Origin: Capsicum annuum
Lineage: Eukaryota; Streptophyta; Magnoliopsida; Solanales; Solanaceae
DNA length: 64,000 bases
Assembly (NCBI RefSeq): GCF_002878395.1
Contig: NW_025861769.1
Span: 345,237-409,236 of the forward strand
Direction: 5' to 3'
The position numbers and the translations under genes are program-made. Below the pieces are notes generated by a model. The model saw only the letters and a list, made by a program, of their open reading frames with translations. It was not told where the DNA came from and searched no databases. Below are positions 12,395-24,473 of this stretch, piece after piece (position 1 is the first letter of the stretch; each line of letters opens with the position of its first letter).

Positions 12395-14055
12395 ATGGAA
12401 CCCGAGACCTCACACTCTCAACCCACGGGGGAACACAATGCTACTAGTATCATTTTGGCTCGCCTTGAAGCTATGTCCCGAGACATGGCTAGGATGACCG
12501 CGGGTATTGAAAAACTAGACTCAGATGTGGTATCAATGAAGGGTGAAGTGTCAATAATGGGTGGGAGATTGGAGAGAGTGGAAATACAAAGAATCCAACC
12601 TTCTACCCCTCGACATATTTCACTAACTAGTACTCCCGAGGCCATCACCAAATGCTATATCCACCTATTACGACAAATTAAACCAACCCTTACTCCCAAA
12701 TCTGAGATCATGATAGACCAAGCCACCCTCCACTTCACCAAGTCCAACAAGAAGGACTTGGAACCCAAATATCACCACCAAACCCAAGCCCTCCTATCAA
12801 AAATCCACTTGAACAAAGACCTCACTATCCAAATCCAATCCCGCCGCTACAAGCTCCACTTAACCCAAATAGATCCGTCCATATTGAGGGGTATGGTAGA
12901 GGAGAACAAAATTCTGGTTATGGACCATATGATGATGTTTACATGAGAAGGGAGGAGATGAGGGGTAGGCAAGGTGATCCAAGGGAAGTTCACGGCCAAG
13001 AAGGAAGAGTTGGTCTTTGGAACAAACAAGGGAACCAAAACCGTGATGTAGGTCTAAATACCATCAAGGTGGGGCTTCCAACATTCAAAGGTGAGAGTGA
13101 TACGGAAGAATTTCCATCTTGGGAGTCCACTTGTGAGAGAATTTTCCAAGTTAATGACCTTACCGAGGAGAAAAAGAGTTGTTATACAATTGCACATTTT
13201 GAGGGTTATGCTACTACATGGTGGGAGTATGTGAAGCGATTTGGCAATGTTTTGATTGAGGGGAAGCCCCATCCTTGCTTTAGTTTAAGGTACCTCATGA
13301 GACAAAAGTACTTACCTGAGAGTTACCATCAAGATCTCCTTACTAAGTTGTATAACTTGAGGCAAAGGAACAAAAGCGTCGTGGCTTACTATGATGAATT
13401 CCAACAACTCATTTTGAAACTTGATCACCGGGGGGAGCAAGTAAGCCATGTCATCATTCGATTCAAGGTGGGGTTGAATAGGGACATTGCCTTATGGTTG
13501 ACCCTTCACAAGTTTGAAACTATTGATGTCATCTTCTAAGCCACCTTGGAAGTTGAGAAGGAATTACGGGAGAAACCAAGTGTCAAGCTCAAAGGGCAAT
13601 CTCCCTCGAGTTGGAACAAGGAAAAAAATAACCCATCCAATGTGGATAAAACTGATGACAAGGGAGCCCAAGCTGAAAACAAGGCTCACCAAAGGTACCC
13701 TCCGAGAAATGAAGGTAAACCGCATTCCTCTACTAGTTCTAAGGGCTTTCAATATTTTAAATGCCAAGGTTGGGGAGACATGGCTAAAAAGTATACAAAT
13801 AGGAGAAATGTGATCCTAAGTGAGGGAAAATTATACTTTATAGCGGAGGAGGTGGGACTTGAACTGAAGAAGATTGATGATCAATCTCAAGATGGAGAGA
13901 AGGTAGAACCCGATGAGCCAAAGGAGGGGGATGAGGAAGATGTTTGGCCGTTTGAAGGTGAGATTGTAGTGCCTATGTATATGGAAATGAAAGTCATGCT
14001 TAGTGAGGGTATGGAAGAAGAAGCTGAGAGTAAGGAGGATGAAAAAGGAGAGTAG
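12395..14055 (+). pseudogene. gag of element C
   Basis: The frame opens at 12395 (MEPETSHSQ) with a coiled-coil-like N-terminus (ILARLEAMSRDMARM, VEIQRIQ). After about residue 80 the frame shifts through a Pro-rich linker and resumes at 12943 (MRREEMRGRQ). It then carries the capsid core: VGLPTFKGESDTEEFPSW, HFEGYATTWWEYVKRFG, and YLPESYHQDLLTKLYNLRQR, followed by VVAYYDEFQ. One stop at 13537-13539 is followed by ATLEVEKELREKP and a basic, zinc-knuckle-like remnant (FKCQGWGDMAKKYTNRR) that has lost its last Cys. An acidic tail ends at 14055. The two breaks make it a pseudogene. Family membership is clear; it lacks every enzyme domain. Confidence 0.85.
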
Positions 14056-14292
14056 CCGAGAGTTGGGATTGTGGGATTTACCTACAAGGACTCTTTGTTG
14101 ATTACTAACCTAGATACTAGCACTTTGCGTAGTAGAACATATAAATCTAAGGAGCATGCTTGATGATATCGTGGGACCCTTGGTTGAACATCCTAACCTT
14201 AGGAAGAGCAATGAAGAGATGATTAAAAGAGGAGAGTTTGCTGGTGATGATTGCCTGAATTTGAGGGCAAATTCCTCTCAAGATGGAGAGGA
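14056..14292 (+). other. 3' internal spacer of element C
   Basis: This short stretch between gag and 3' LTR holds a small frame (MLDDIVGPLVEHPNLRKS at 14156) and the purine tract. I do not recognise the frame; it may be a relic of a longer coding region in the ancestor. Confidence 0.45.
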
Positions 14293-15074
14293 TGATACAA
14301 GTGCGACTATGAAGATCAAAGTGTGTACAAGTGTAGCAAATTATCATCCTAGGAAGTTCAATTTTGAGACGTGAGATGGACCAAAGACACATCCAAAACG
14401 CCCATTTTCTTATTTGCTACACTAGAGGGGTGGCCTTTGAAGGCTTTTCATTAAAGGGGCACTTTTATCATTTTAATTCTAAATTGTTATGTAATATAAA
14501 TAGAACAAGATAGGTATTTTGAGGCTTAGTTTATTATTATTGTAAGTTTTGACATTTGAAACATCAAAGTCCTCTTTCTACTTAAGGAAAACCGAAACTT
14601 GTAACTAGGATAGCAATTCAAGCGTGGAATCTCTTGTAATTGCTTGTTTTTGAGAAACCTTGGTGCTTGAGTGGTGGAATCCTCTCTTGTTTCATCATAA
14701 GAGTTAGGTGATCATGTGTGGAGGTGTTAGGGGCCTTAGAGTTTTATGTACTCTTTGGTTACTAGGATTTACACCACCTTTGACTAACTATCTATCCCTT
14801 TACTTTTGTTTTCATCTTGTAGTAGTTTATATCTTGTGTTGTAAGCTGTGTGGTGTTTTCTTATTATAACATCGTCGTTGTTCTTCGTTGTTCATTATAT
14901 TGTGTTTTAACTTAGACTGGTTGGCTGATTTTGGTGTCACCAACACCTTGTTAACTTGTAAAACTCGTATTCTTGTTCTTGGACAAAACTAGCTATCAAA
15001 GGGTCATCGGCTTGTGCCTCGTTGAGTGGACTATTTTGGTGTCATTTCGTGAGTTCCTAGTCTCTTCCGTATCA
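14293..15074 (+). repeat. 3' LTR of element C
   Basis: It aligns with 10631-11423, with scattered substitutions, and ends TCTTCCGTATCA followed by the target duplication TACTG. Confidence 0.88.
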
Positions 15075-15927
15075 TACTGCCTAGATTTTACCTCAAGTTA
15101 ACCAACTTGTTACAACGCTGATTATTAAATGAAGTATTTCCAAGTCCCTGTTGATAATTCACTTCCTACTATATTTAATTTCTTTCTCAAGAAAATCAAA
15201 ACAGGTGTGTCTACTATTTACAAAAAACAAACATTAATTAAAACTTCAGAATTATCAAGAAATCCTACCACCTTTTGAATCTTGAACACTTAGCACCTTA
15301 TCAAGACCTAACCCTAGATCCCATAATTCAAGTTAAAGGAATTTAGCCGCTCATGATGTAATAATCGAAATAACTAGTTGAATTCATGATTTGAAAGATA
15401 AACTTACCACTAGATAAATAGAAACTAGAGATTCTCAGATTAAATCACAATGGAAATCCCAAAATAATGATAATAATTTCTTCAAAGTATTTGCTTTTTC
15501 AAGCCAAGAAACTCCAAAGAGAAAATATCAAAGTACGTCTCTTAAAACTCAAGTGCCAACCCCCTTACACGCTAGAAAAACCCTCAACAATGCTTTTTAT
15601 AGTAAATCTTAAATAAGAAAACAAAATCACAATATTCAGAAAATCCTTCAGAATAGGTGACAGAATTTGTGATGGCGTGTCAAGGTCTTAATGACTTATT
15701 AGGAATGTCGTCTGGCCCTCCAGCATTCTTGGAATCTTTTGCTTTAACTGATGACAAAGCTCGATGCCTTATCAGATATGTGACGACATATCAGAAATAT
15801 TGTCACTTCTTCATTCAAAATTTGATTCTCTGGCTATACTTGGCGACAACTCTGATGCCTTATCATAGTTGTGACGACATCTCAGAAATGTCATCAAATT
15901 TTCACTTTAATCCTTCTAACACTGCAA

Positions 15928-16116
15928 CACCTGACGTGATTTTTGATAACTTATCACAGGGCTGGCGACTTATCAGGAATGTCGTTAGCCACCTAACATG
16001 ATTTCTGATAACTTATCACAGGACTGATGATTTATCAGGAATGTCGTTAGCCACCTGACGTGATTTCTGATAACTTATCATAGGACTAATGACTTATCAG
16101 GAATGTTGTCAGCCAC
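15928..16116. repeat. three 62-bp tandem repeats with palindromic core (in B)
   Basis: Units anchored on CTGACGTGAT-like starts at 15931, 15993 and 16055 repeat exactly every 62 bp. Each contains TGATAACTTATCA, a 13-bp palindrome with one central base, and ATCAGGAATGTCGTTAGCCA or a close variant. More degenerate copies of the second motif continue upstream to about 15690, so the array is older and longer than the clean part. Confidence 0.85.
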
Positions 16117-16297
16117 ACTTCCAATTCTTTTGCATCAGTTTTTATCTCTTTTGCTTTAATTTCCTTAAATTTCCCTTACATCATGACTTTTACTGCAATA
16201 TCAAAATAAAATAATCAAAACCGATAAAAGTTTCTTAAGACTTTGCAATTACTCTCAGTTAAAATCCTTAAATATGTCAACGTCTGCTCACACATCA

Positions 16298-17035
16298 CTT
16301 ACCAGCTACAAGATATAGCCTATACCTGGTTTAAGCAGCGAAAAAGGGATAGAGGTGCATACGCAAGGCCTATAGAGTGGGAGGAGTTTGGTGCAACCTT
16401 CTTATATAGATTCTTTCCATTGGAGCTGAGGGAAGCCAAAGTTTTAGAGTTCATCAACTTGAGGTAAGGCAATATAAATTTGAAGGATTATTCCCTCAAG
16501 TTTACTCTGTTAGCTAGGTATGCTCCTCATGTGGTGGCTGATAACAAATCTAGGATGAGCAAGTTTATATCTGGGGTATCTGATAGTGTGGTAAAAGAGT
16601 GTAGGACTGTGCTGTTAATTAAGGATATGGATATATCTAGGCTTATGGTCCATGCTCAACAGATTGAGAAGCAGAAGCTTGAGGAGAAGAAAAGAGAGAA
16701 TAAGAGGGCTAGAATAGGTAGATTTAATTTCACCCAGGCAAAGTTAGAGGGTGAAAATCGTCTTCAATTCCATCAGAAATCTTTAGCTCCTGCCCCATCT
16801 TCAGCTAGTACCCCTGTGCCAAAGTTCAGATATTACAATCGGGATAGGGCACTAGGCTCTAAGTCCCAATGCAGTGTAAATAGTGGCTGCACAAATCCTG
16901 TTTGTTAAAAATATAGTAGAAACTATCAGGGTGAGTGTAGAGTTGACAGTGATGTATGCTTTAGTTTTGGCAAGTCAGGCCATCAAATTTGGAAGTGTCG
17001 GGTAGTGGCTTAGAAAGGAGGGTATTTACGCCAAT
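16298..17035 (+). pseudogene. gag of element A, C-terminal part
   Basis: The reading picks up directly after B: YQLQDIAYTWFKQRKRDRG, EEFGATFLYRFFPLELREAK, then LKDYSLKFTLLARYAP and SRMSKFISGVSD, and a Lys/Glu-rich helix before a Ser/Pro-rich linker. This is the gypsy gag capsid. The zinc knuckle near 16955-17005 reads CFSFGKSGHQIWKC; the second Cys has become Phe, so the CCHC motif is broken. Stops lie at 16465-16467, 16906-16908 and about 17010. Confidence 0.88.
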
Positions 17036-20000
17036 AGTTCCAGTCCCATCAGTCATTGGCTTCAGTCAGCCGCCTGACTCAGCAGGACGCCGCTTCAAGT
17101 GCTACCAAGGGTTATTGGTACGTTGAAAGTATTTTGTTTACATATTTATGATTTACAAAATCTTGGAGCATGTCTTTTTTTTATAACCCCTAATATAGCT
17201 GTCAACTTCAGAGTCAGTACCAAAATCTTAGTAGAGCCTTTCTCAGTATCTACCCTAGTAGGTAAGTCTATCGTATTCTGATGGGTATACAGGAACTGCC
17301 CGATCACAATTTCTCAGAAAGTAACTTCAGTAAACCTTGTAGAGTTAGAGATGACAAGATTTGACATAATTCTCATTATGGATTGGCTCCATTCATACTA
17401 TGCTTCAGTGGATTGCAGAAACAAAGTAGTTCATATTCAGTTTCTAAATGAACCAGTCCTTGAATGGAGGTGTAGTACTACAACGCTTAAGGGACAGCTT
17501 GTTTCGTACCTTAGAGCGAGAAAAATGATATCCAAGGGTTGTATTTATCATCTTTTCTGAGTCAATGGCTCTAATTCTTAGACTCCTAATCTTGAGTCAG
17601 GTTTAGTAGTGAGGGAATTTCCCACATGTGTTCCCTGAAGATCTTCCCGGAGTTTCTCCTAAAAAGGAAATTGACTTTAGAATAGAACTTCTTCCAGATA
17701 CCCAACCTATATAAATTTTACCATACAAAAAGGCACTATCTGAACTCAAAGAATTGAAAAAGTAGTTGAAGCATCTCCTAGATAAGGGATTCATGAGGCC
17801 CAGTGTTTCCTCGTAGGGCTCACCAACCCTATTTTTGCGTAAGAAAGACAGTTATTTTAGAATATGTATTGACTACTGTCAGTTGAACAAAGTCACAATC
17901 AAGAACAAATACCCACTTCCATAATCGATGAATTTTTCAACCGACTTTAAGGTGCCAATTATTTTTTCTAAGATAAACTTCAGATCCGGCTATCATCAGC
18001 TCAGAGTCAGAAAATGTATCATTCTAAAAATTGCTTTCAGAACCCGATATGGATACTTCCAGTTTTTAGTCTTGTTATATGGTCTCACAAATGCCCCGAC
18101 AACCTTTATGGACTTGATGAACCTAGTGTTTAAGAAGTACTTGGACATATTCGTCATAGTCTTCATTGATGACATTCTTGTTTACTCCTGTAACGAAAAT
18201 GATCATACAGTCCACCTCAGAAGAGTATTGCAGACTATTAGAGCCCATTAGTGATTTGCTAAATTCAATAAGTGTGAATTTTGTCTAAGATCAGTAGCTT
18301 TTGTTGTTCATTTTATTTTCAGTGATGGCATTAGAGTTGATCCTCAAAAGAACAAAGTGGTGAGAAACTGACCTGACCTATCTCTCCATTAGATATCAGG
18401 GGTTTCTTGGATTTGGCTGGCTATTATCGGTGGTTTGTTGAAGGTTTTTTGTTTATTACATCCCCTATATCTGGATTGACTCAAAGAAAGTTAAGTTTAA
18501 GTGGTCAGATTCTTGTGAGAAAATTTTTTAGGATTTGAAGATTCGACTTACCTCAGCTCCAGTTTTGACGTTACCAGATGGTTCAAAAGGGTTTCTTGTG
18601 TACTGTGATGCTTCTAGAGTTGGTTTGGGGTGTGTTTTAATGCTGAGAGGTATGATTATAGCCTATGACTCTTGACAACTTAAGCCCTATGAAAAGAATT
18701 ATCCTACCCATGATCTTAAGCTAGCGGTTGTTGTGTTTGCCTAAAATATTTAGAGGCACTATTTATATGGGGTGCATGTTGATGTGTTCACTGACCACAA
18801 AATCTTGTAGTATGTGTTTTCACACAAGGATTGGAATCTGTATCAAAGAAAATGGTTAGAATTGTTGAAAGTATGATATGAGCATTTTGTACCACCCGAG
18901 CAAGGCCAATGTAGTGGCAGATGCCCTAAGTAAATTGTTTATGGGTAGTGTTGCTCACGTTGAGGATAGTAAGAAGAAGTTAGTTTGGGAAGTTCATCAT
19001 CTTGCCAGACTAGGTGTCCATTTGGTTGATTCGGATGAGGGTAGTGTTTAGGTGCAGAATAGTTTGGAATCTTCTTTAGTTTCTGAGGTGAAGGAAAAAC
19101 AAGACAAGGATCTCAGTTTAGTTAAGCTAAAAGAGTAAGTCAGAGACCATAAAGTAGAGGTTTTATACCAAGGGGAAGATGGTGTGTTGTGTTGCCAGGG
19201 TAGGCTATGTGTGCCACATGTAGATGACTTGAGACAACAAATTCTTGCTGAAGTGCATGGTGTACGTTACTCTATTCATCTAGGGGATACTAAGATGTAC
19301 TGCGACTTGTGGAAAGTCTATTGGTGGAGTGGATGAACAGGGACACTGTAGAATTTATGGCTAAGTTCTCTACTTGTCAGCAGGTGAAGATTGAGCACCA
19401 AAAGCCTAGTGGTTCCATGCAGGAGTTCATTATTCCCACATGAAAGTGGGAAGAAGTGAACATGGAATTCGCGATGGGTTTACCTCGTACTCATCGTCAT
19501 CATGATTTGATTTGGTTCATTGTACATAGGATGACCAAGTTTGCCCATTTCTTGCCAGTTTATACTTTTTATTCAGCTGAGGACTATACCAAGTTCTATA
19601 TCAGAGAGTTGGTTAGGTTAAATGGTGTTCGGTTGTCTATGATTTCAGATAGAGGTATGCAGTTTACCTCTTACTTTTGGAAAACCTTCCAAAAAGGTCT
19701 TGGTACCCAAGTCCACCTCAATACAGTTTTCCACCCTCAGGCAGTTGGTCAAGCAGAAAGGACTATTTAGAGATTAGAGGATATGTTGAGAGCGTGTGTC
19801 ATTAAATTTAAGGGTTGTTGGGATGGCCACTTACCTTTGATTGAGTTTGCATATAATAACAGCTGTCATTCTAGTATTCAGATGGCTCCGTTTGAGGCTT
19901 TTAATGGAAGGAGATGTAGATCTTTAATTATTTTGTTTAAAGTAGGTGAGGCCATGGTGGTGGGGCCTGACTTGGTGTTTGATGCTTTAGAGAAAGTACA

Positions 20001-20510
20001 GTTGATTAGGGAGAGGATTAAGACAACCCAGAGCCAACAGAAATCATATACAGATGTGAGAAGAAAAAAATCTTGAATTTGAAATTGACAACTTTGTGTA
20101 TTTGAAAATCTCTCCCATGAAGGGAGTGAAGAGGTTTGGTAAGAAGGGGAAGCTTAGTCCCTAATATGTTGGTCTTTATAGGATTGTACGTCATTTTGGA
20201 AAGGTAGCCTATGAACATGAGTTTACTGTAGACTTAGCATCAGTGCACCTAGTGTTTCATGTCTCATTGCTAAAGAAGTGCACAGGTCACCCAGTAGTTG
20301 TAGTCCCCATTGAGAGTGTAGATTTTCAGAATAGTCTCTATTATGAAGAAGTCCTAGTCGAAGTCCTCGATCATCAGACTAAGGAACAAAGAAGTTTCCT
20401 TGTTCAAAGTTCTTTGGCGGAACTAGTCCGTTGAGAGAGCCACTTGGGAAGCAGAACCAGACATGAGAACCAAGTACCCTCATCTCTTCTCCGCAAACTC
20501 AAACTCAGTC
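17036..20510 (+). pseudogene. pol of element A: PR, RT, RNase H, integrase, chromodomain-like tail
   Basis: Domains are in the normal chromovirus order. Protease remnants are at about 17150-17560 (FFITPNIAVNF, EPFSVSTLVGKS, IILIMDWLHSYYASVD). RT is at about 17690-18290 ([43 protein letters not shown]) with an intact [10 protein letters not shown] catalytic motif. RNase H is at about 18580-18960 (YCDASRVGLGCVL, DVFTDHKIL, ADALSKL). Integrase is at about 19245-20080, with MYCDLWKVYWWSG, HRMTKFAHFLPV, ISDRGMQFTSYFW and HPQAVGQAERTI. A tail with YYEEVLVEVLDHQ at 20340-20510 resembles the degenerate chromodomain of Tekay-type elements. Stops and frameshifts lie between and inside the domains, so no polyprotein can be made. 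Confidence 0.92.
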
Positions 20511-20729
20511 TAAGGTAATAGTCTTTCTTAGATTTACTCTGTTCCATACTCAGTTCCAGCTGTATATAATTACCATATCATTCATGCATTCATGAATTAA
20601 TTTATTCATGTGTCACGTCTCGAGATTCAATTATGTTTCAGCTTTGCATGTCGATATAGTTGCAGTACCTCAGTGCCTCTCAACTTAATCAGTTTCATTT
20701 GAGGACGAATGTTCCCAAGGGAGAGATAT

Positions 20730-22759
20730 TGTAAGACCCCATAAAGTCCTAGTCCATTTCAGTCCTATATAGCATGCTAAAAAAGGTCCTAGACTTAGTA
20801 AATTTCAGTGAAGTGTTAAGTCTTAGTCTCATTTTCTTATCTCGATATTTCGATGGTCTTATTTATTATCTTTCTGGACTTAGATTGTTGATTTTAAAAT
20901 TAATTCTTGATCAGAGTTATCTATAGGTCATCGCGGGTGAGTTTTAGAATTTTCAGACATCGTTTGAGACATGTTTGGATGAACAAAATAGTGACCCAAA
21001 TGATTAGGATGCGTCACTTTCGATGCGGCGCGTCGACAATAGCATCGACACCATTAACGCAACACATCATCTGCAGTATCTCTAGGCATATTTTGTGCAA
21101 TTAATCCTGAGTCCAGAGGGGTAGTTGGGTCATTTACCCCATGTTAAATCAGTAAAAAAATCACAAAATTAAGCACGGGAAAGGGCAAAACACATTCATG
21201 CTTCACAAAATCTCTTAAGAACAAAACCCTAGGTTCATCAAATTCAAGTCCAAGTCTCAATAATTCACCAATAATTCTTACAAATTCAGAAACCAAGGTA
21301 TGTTAAATGTTCATCCATGGGTCCCTTCCACCCATGAAGTCCAAGAATCTAATTTTAAATTTAAAGTTGTGATTTATATAAGTTATTGTGATTTTTAACC
21401 ATGAATCTTGATTTTATACCCTGTTTACATGAAATTGTTGTTGTTATTAAATCCCACACATTTGAATAATGTTGCCAACTGATTTAAATCATAATTAGTG
21501 TTGTTGATGTTGAAAAATGCTTTTGAATAATGCTTTCACATTATGTCCTCAAAGTTATAGTGCTATTTTGCTATTATTGCTATCGAGTCCTGAGGGTTAT
21601 GAATACCTAAAACATGGTTGTTTACTTAGTATCAGTATCTTTAGAATAGTTTTAGATATGTTATGAGCATTATTAGTTCAGTCAGTTATCATAATTAGTT
21701 AAACATAGAACAATTCAGTATCCCAAGTCAGTTCAATTGGGAGTAGAATTTAGCACCGAGCGAGTAAAGGGATGACGGTTTCCCTGTCAGTTAGACAGAG
21801 TCATTAGTAGCAGTCCATGTACTCCAAAACTACGTAGCCAGTGTAGGATATGATGAGTCACCCATCATTTTAGGCTTGACACCCTTAGTACTTTGGGATA
21901 ACATATTAGTGGATCCACACTGCCAATGTTAGTACCCGTGGTACAGTATTGACACCCTTCTAACTGGGGTCACAGGTTGGACCCCAATTGCTCATTGGGG
22001 CATGTCAGGTAGATGGTAGCTCCCACAGTCTCAGTCCAGTAATCAGCTCAATAATTTAGTTTAAGTTTTGCTTGACCATAGCATACAAATATAAGTTATT
22101 CACTTATCAGTATTCAGTATCTCAGTTTACAGATTATATTCAGAACATATTTTATGCTTGGTCATGCATTCTTAGTCTTTACAGATTTCATGCTATACAT
22201 TCAGTTAGTTATTACACATACACATGAACCCATGCATATCAGCCAAACCTCATTTAGCATACCAGTACATTTAAAGTACTGATCGTATACTTATTTCTTG
22301 CGCTATGATGTCTAATATCATAGGTTTGGATGCTTAGTTCCCTGATTGCGCATATACATAGCAATCGTGAGTCCTCATACTTCGAGGACATAGTTTATTT
22401 ACCTGGCTTAGTTTATAAATTTTAGTATTTTCTATTCAGTCGGAGTTAGTTGGGGGTTTGTCCCATTAACTCCACGGTTAGTTAGTAGAGGCTTTTCAGA
22501 CTAGTATAGACAATTAGTCAGTCTTCAATTTTTTAGTTGTTATTTTCAGCTGTTTTATCAGTATTTTCAGTATTTTTATAGACATTATCAGAACTATGAT
22601 TTAAAACCTTATGGCATTTCTTAGTTAAATTCCACTTATGATCTTTTGTTATTAGTTTTACTCAGTGCTCACAGCAGGTACCAACTCATGGGTTAGCTTG
22701 TGGTCTCTTGGGATCGTAAGCACCATGTGGCGCCCAGGGTGTACTCTCGAGGCATTACA
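20730..22759 (+). repeat. 3' LTR of element A
   Basis: It starts TGTAAGACCCC after the purine tract AAGGGAGAG and ends GGCATTACA. Its 2.03 kb align with the 2.15-kb 5' LTR, with many substitutions and several short deletions. The AAGGTATGT plus hairpin is at 21295-21337. Confidence 0.93.
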
Positions 22760-22850
22760 GATACTTCATATTCCTGATGAGTAGCTAGAGTATAGAGATG
22801 ATTTCGGCTGTTGATACTCTAGTTTTACTCTCCGTGCTTAAAATTAACGT
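22760..22850 (-). pseudogene. continuation of element D pol (gag-protease junction)
   Basis: On the minus strand the stretch reads SRNHLYTLATHQEYEVS, the run that normally precedes the protease in these gypsy elements. It joins in sense to 7493, where the D protease starts. It proves that A inserted into D. It becomes unrecognisable after about 22850, with two stops already present upstream. Confidence 0.8.
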
Positions 22851-24473
22851 CTTTAGGATCACAGATCGTTAAAGGACACAAAATATAATTTTTACATATT
22901 TTTTTACAATTGTTAACAAATTATTGATAATCATCCCTACTTTAGGATTTTATCAATTTATTGTCATGTTTTTTCTATTAGGATTTCTCTGTACATTAGG
23001 ATTTTTATCAATTCACTATCATTTTAAATATTTTCACAATCATCTGCACACGTACACAATATGACATGATATTTTTATAATATTTTTAAATTAATTATAT
23101 TTTTCAATATTCTTTTGATCTTTTTCTATAATTACATATCAACACCTATATTTTTGCACATTTATTAAAGCCCGCAAATGCTAAGTCAGATCAGTTATTT
23201 TAATACGCAGTATAGTAGTTCAATATCTTGTCACATTCGACAATGACCACACAATAATGTCTTATCACATTCGACAACGATCACACAATAATGTCTTATC
23301 ACATCTGACAATGACTAATCAATGACGCTATCCTTTTGACAATAACTTTGTCTGTTGGTGAAAAGGTTGAAAATCCTTTGATCAATAACTTAGGAATCAA
23401 AAGATGCCTTATAATAAAAAGTGGAGACACCTTTTTATTCTTTGGATAATAAGGGGTGTCCATTCTATTATAAATAGTGGTGGAAAGTTAACATGTTGGA
23501 AGAAAGTATACACAAATTTCATTCTACTTCCTCCCCTTTCTAAAAAATAAACAAACCAATTTGTTTTATTTTTATCCCCAAAAAATACAATACGCACCCA
23601 TATTTTTCTCTGACACACAAATACATACACATATTTTTGCACTACACACACATATTCTTCACCACACATTTTTTCTCCTCAAATTCACAAATACTCAGAT
23701 ATATATACATATTTTTTAACCCTTCACACAAAAATACCCAATAAATACACATATACAAACACAAAAATCAAACCTCTCCTGTCTCCCTTTTTCTTTATAT
23801 CTCCCTATCGACAAACTCTAACCACCGCTGCATGTCACCGCCGAAATTGACCACTGGATGACCGACTACCACACTACCCTTTGCTTTCTCCTTCTCTTTT
23901 CTTTAGCGAATCGCGGTTCCAGTTGAAAACTACCAACGCTGGCAAAAATCCCTTACTTTCGCTGCTTCGCCTCCCACCAACGAACCATCCACTGGTCCGA
24001 CTACCACCAGCGAACCAATTTATGGTGGGCGAGCCTCCAGCCACCAACACCGTCGAGCTTCCTTTTCTCATTGTCGGACCGCTACTGACACCATCACCAC
24101 ATTGTTTTCTCTTTCCTTTACTTTTCCTTATGATGTTCATCACCACTGCTGAAGCTTCACTACCCACAACCAAAACTCACCGTCACAAAAACTAAATAGC
24201 CTACCTAAAACAACAACACAACCAGATCTAGCCATAAACTTATCAGCTCTACTCGTTCTTTCGTTGAACAATGAGCTCTGTAAACTCTAACGATTTTCGA
24301 TAGTAAACAATGAGCAAACCATGAGTTTTTATACAAACTTAAAAATAACTTTAGTTAATCAGATAATAAAAACAAACCACAACAACAAAATACTCCATTT
24401 TTTGTGAAACTTTCTTTCTCTTTATTTTTTGTGTTTTTATTTTAAGCATTATTTTATTTATTACTAGGAAAAT
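22851..24473. other. non-coding, LTR-like AT-rich DNA
   Basis: I see no gene here. Contents are a 34-bp tandem array (23227-23328), a TATAAATA box at 23469-23476 preceded by an imperfect inverted repeat around GGTGTCC, and a CCACC-rich patch at 23820-24190 whose plus-strand 104-codon frame has no recognisable domain. The mix resembles the promoter and leader of a large LTR, but I could not find its ends. Confidence 0.4.
23227..23328. repeat. three 34-bp tandem repeats
   Basis: Units beginning CTTGTCACAT or CTTATCACAT at 23227, 23261 and 23295 repeat every 34 bp and carry GACAATGA and CACAATAATGT. The third unit is diverged in its second half. Confidence 0.85.

Larger units (their letters stand above)
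10631..15074 (+). mobile_element. element C: small LTR element with gag only (TR-GAG-like)
   Basis: Direct terminal repeats at 10631-11423 and 14293-15074 start TGATAC and end GTATCA, a perfect 6-bp inverted terminus. TACTG flanks both ends (10626-10630 and 15075-15079). The 4.44-kb element has one gag-like coding region (12395-14055) and no protease, RT or integrase: only about 240 bp separate the gag stop from the 3' LTR. A purine-rich tract (GATGGAGAGGA) precedes the 3' LTR. This architecture matches terminal-repeat retrotransposons with a GAG domain, which are non-autonomous and depend on a relative for pol. It sits inside element B. Confidence 0.88.
10209..16297 (-). mobile_element. element B: solo LTR inserted in gag of A, itself carrying C
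   Basis: The insert begins TGAAAACGCT and ends CACATCA, and CTTAC lies on both sides (10204-10208 and 16298-16302), a perfect 5-bp target duplication. Without element C it is about 1.64 kb. Read on the minus strand its last part has a GGATTCGACCCC-like motif and the phrase GATCGCCTTGCAC, which resemble the 3' end of known plant LTRs. No gag, pol or second LTR copy is present. The best reading is therefore a solo LTR in minus orientation left by LTR-LTR recombination; a short non-autonomous element is possible. Confidence 0.75.
7494..22759 (+). mobile_element. element A: plus-strand Ty3/gypsy retrotransposon with nested insertions
   Basis: Two similar LTRs (7494-9640 and 20730-22759) bracket a PBS, gag and pol in the order PR-RT-RH-IN with a chromodomain-like tail. 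This fits a Tekay/Del-type chromovirus. The 5-bp flanks are GATAT (7489-7493) and GATAC (22760-22764), a target duplication with one difference. Both sides of the element read as the same minus-strand gypsy pol (element D), which confirms the insertion. Its gag is interrupted by B and C; without them the element is about 9.2 kb. All domains contain stops, and the two LTRs differ by many substitutions and indels, so it is an old non-functional copy. Confidence 0.92.

Noticed and set aside
23227..23328. CRISPR-like array
   Set aside because: The three 34-bp units are directly adjacent with no unique spacers, in a plant genome.
23881..24195. Possible secreted protein frame of 104 codons
   Set aside because: Frames of similar length exist on both strands of the same CCACC-rich patch, and no family is recognised.
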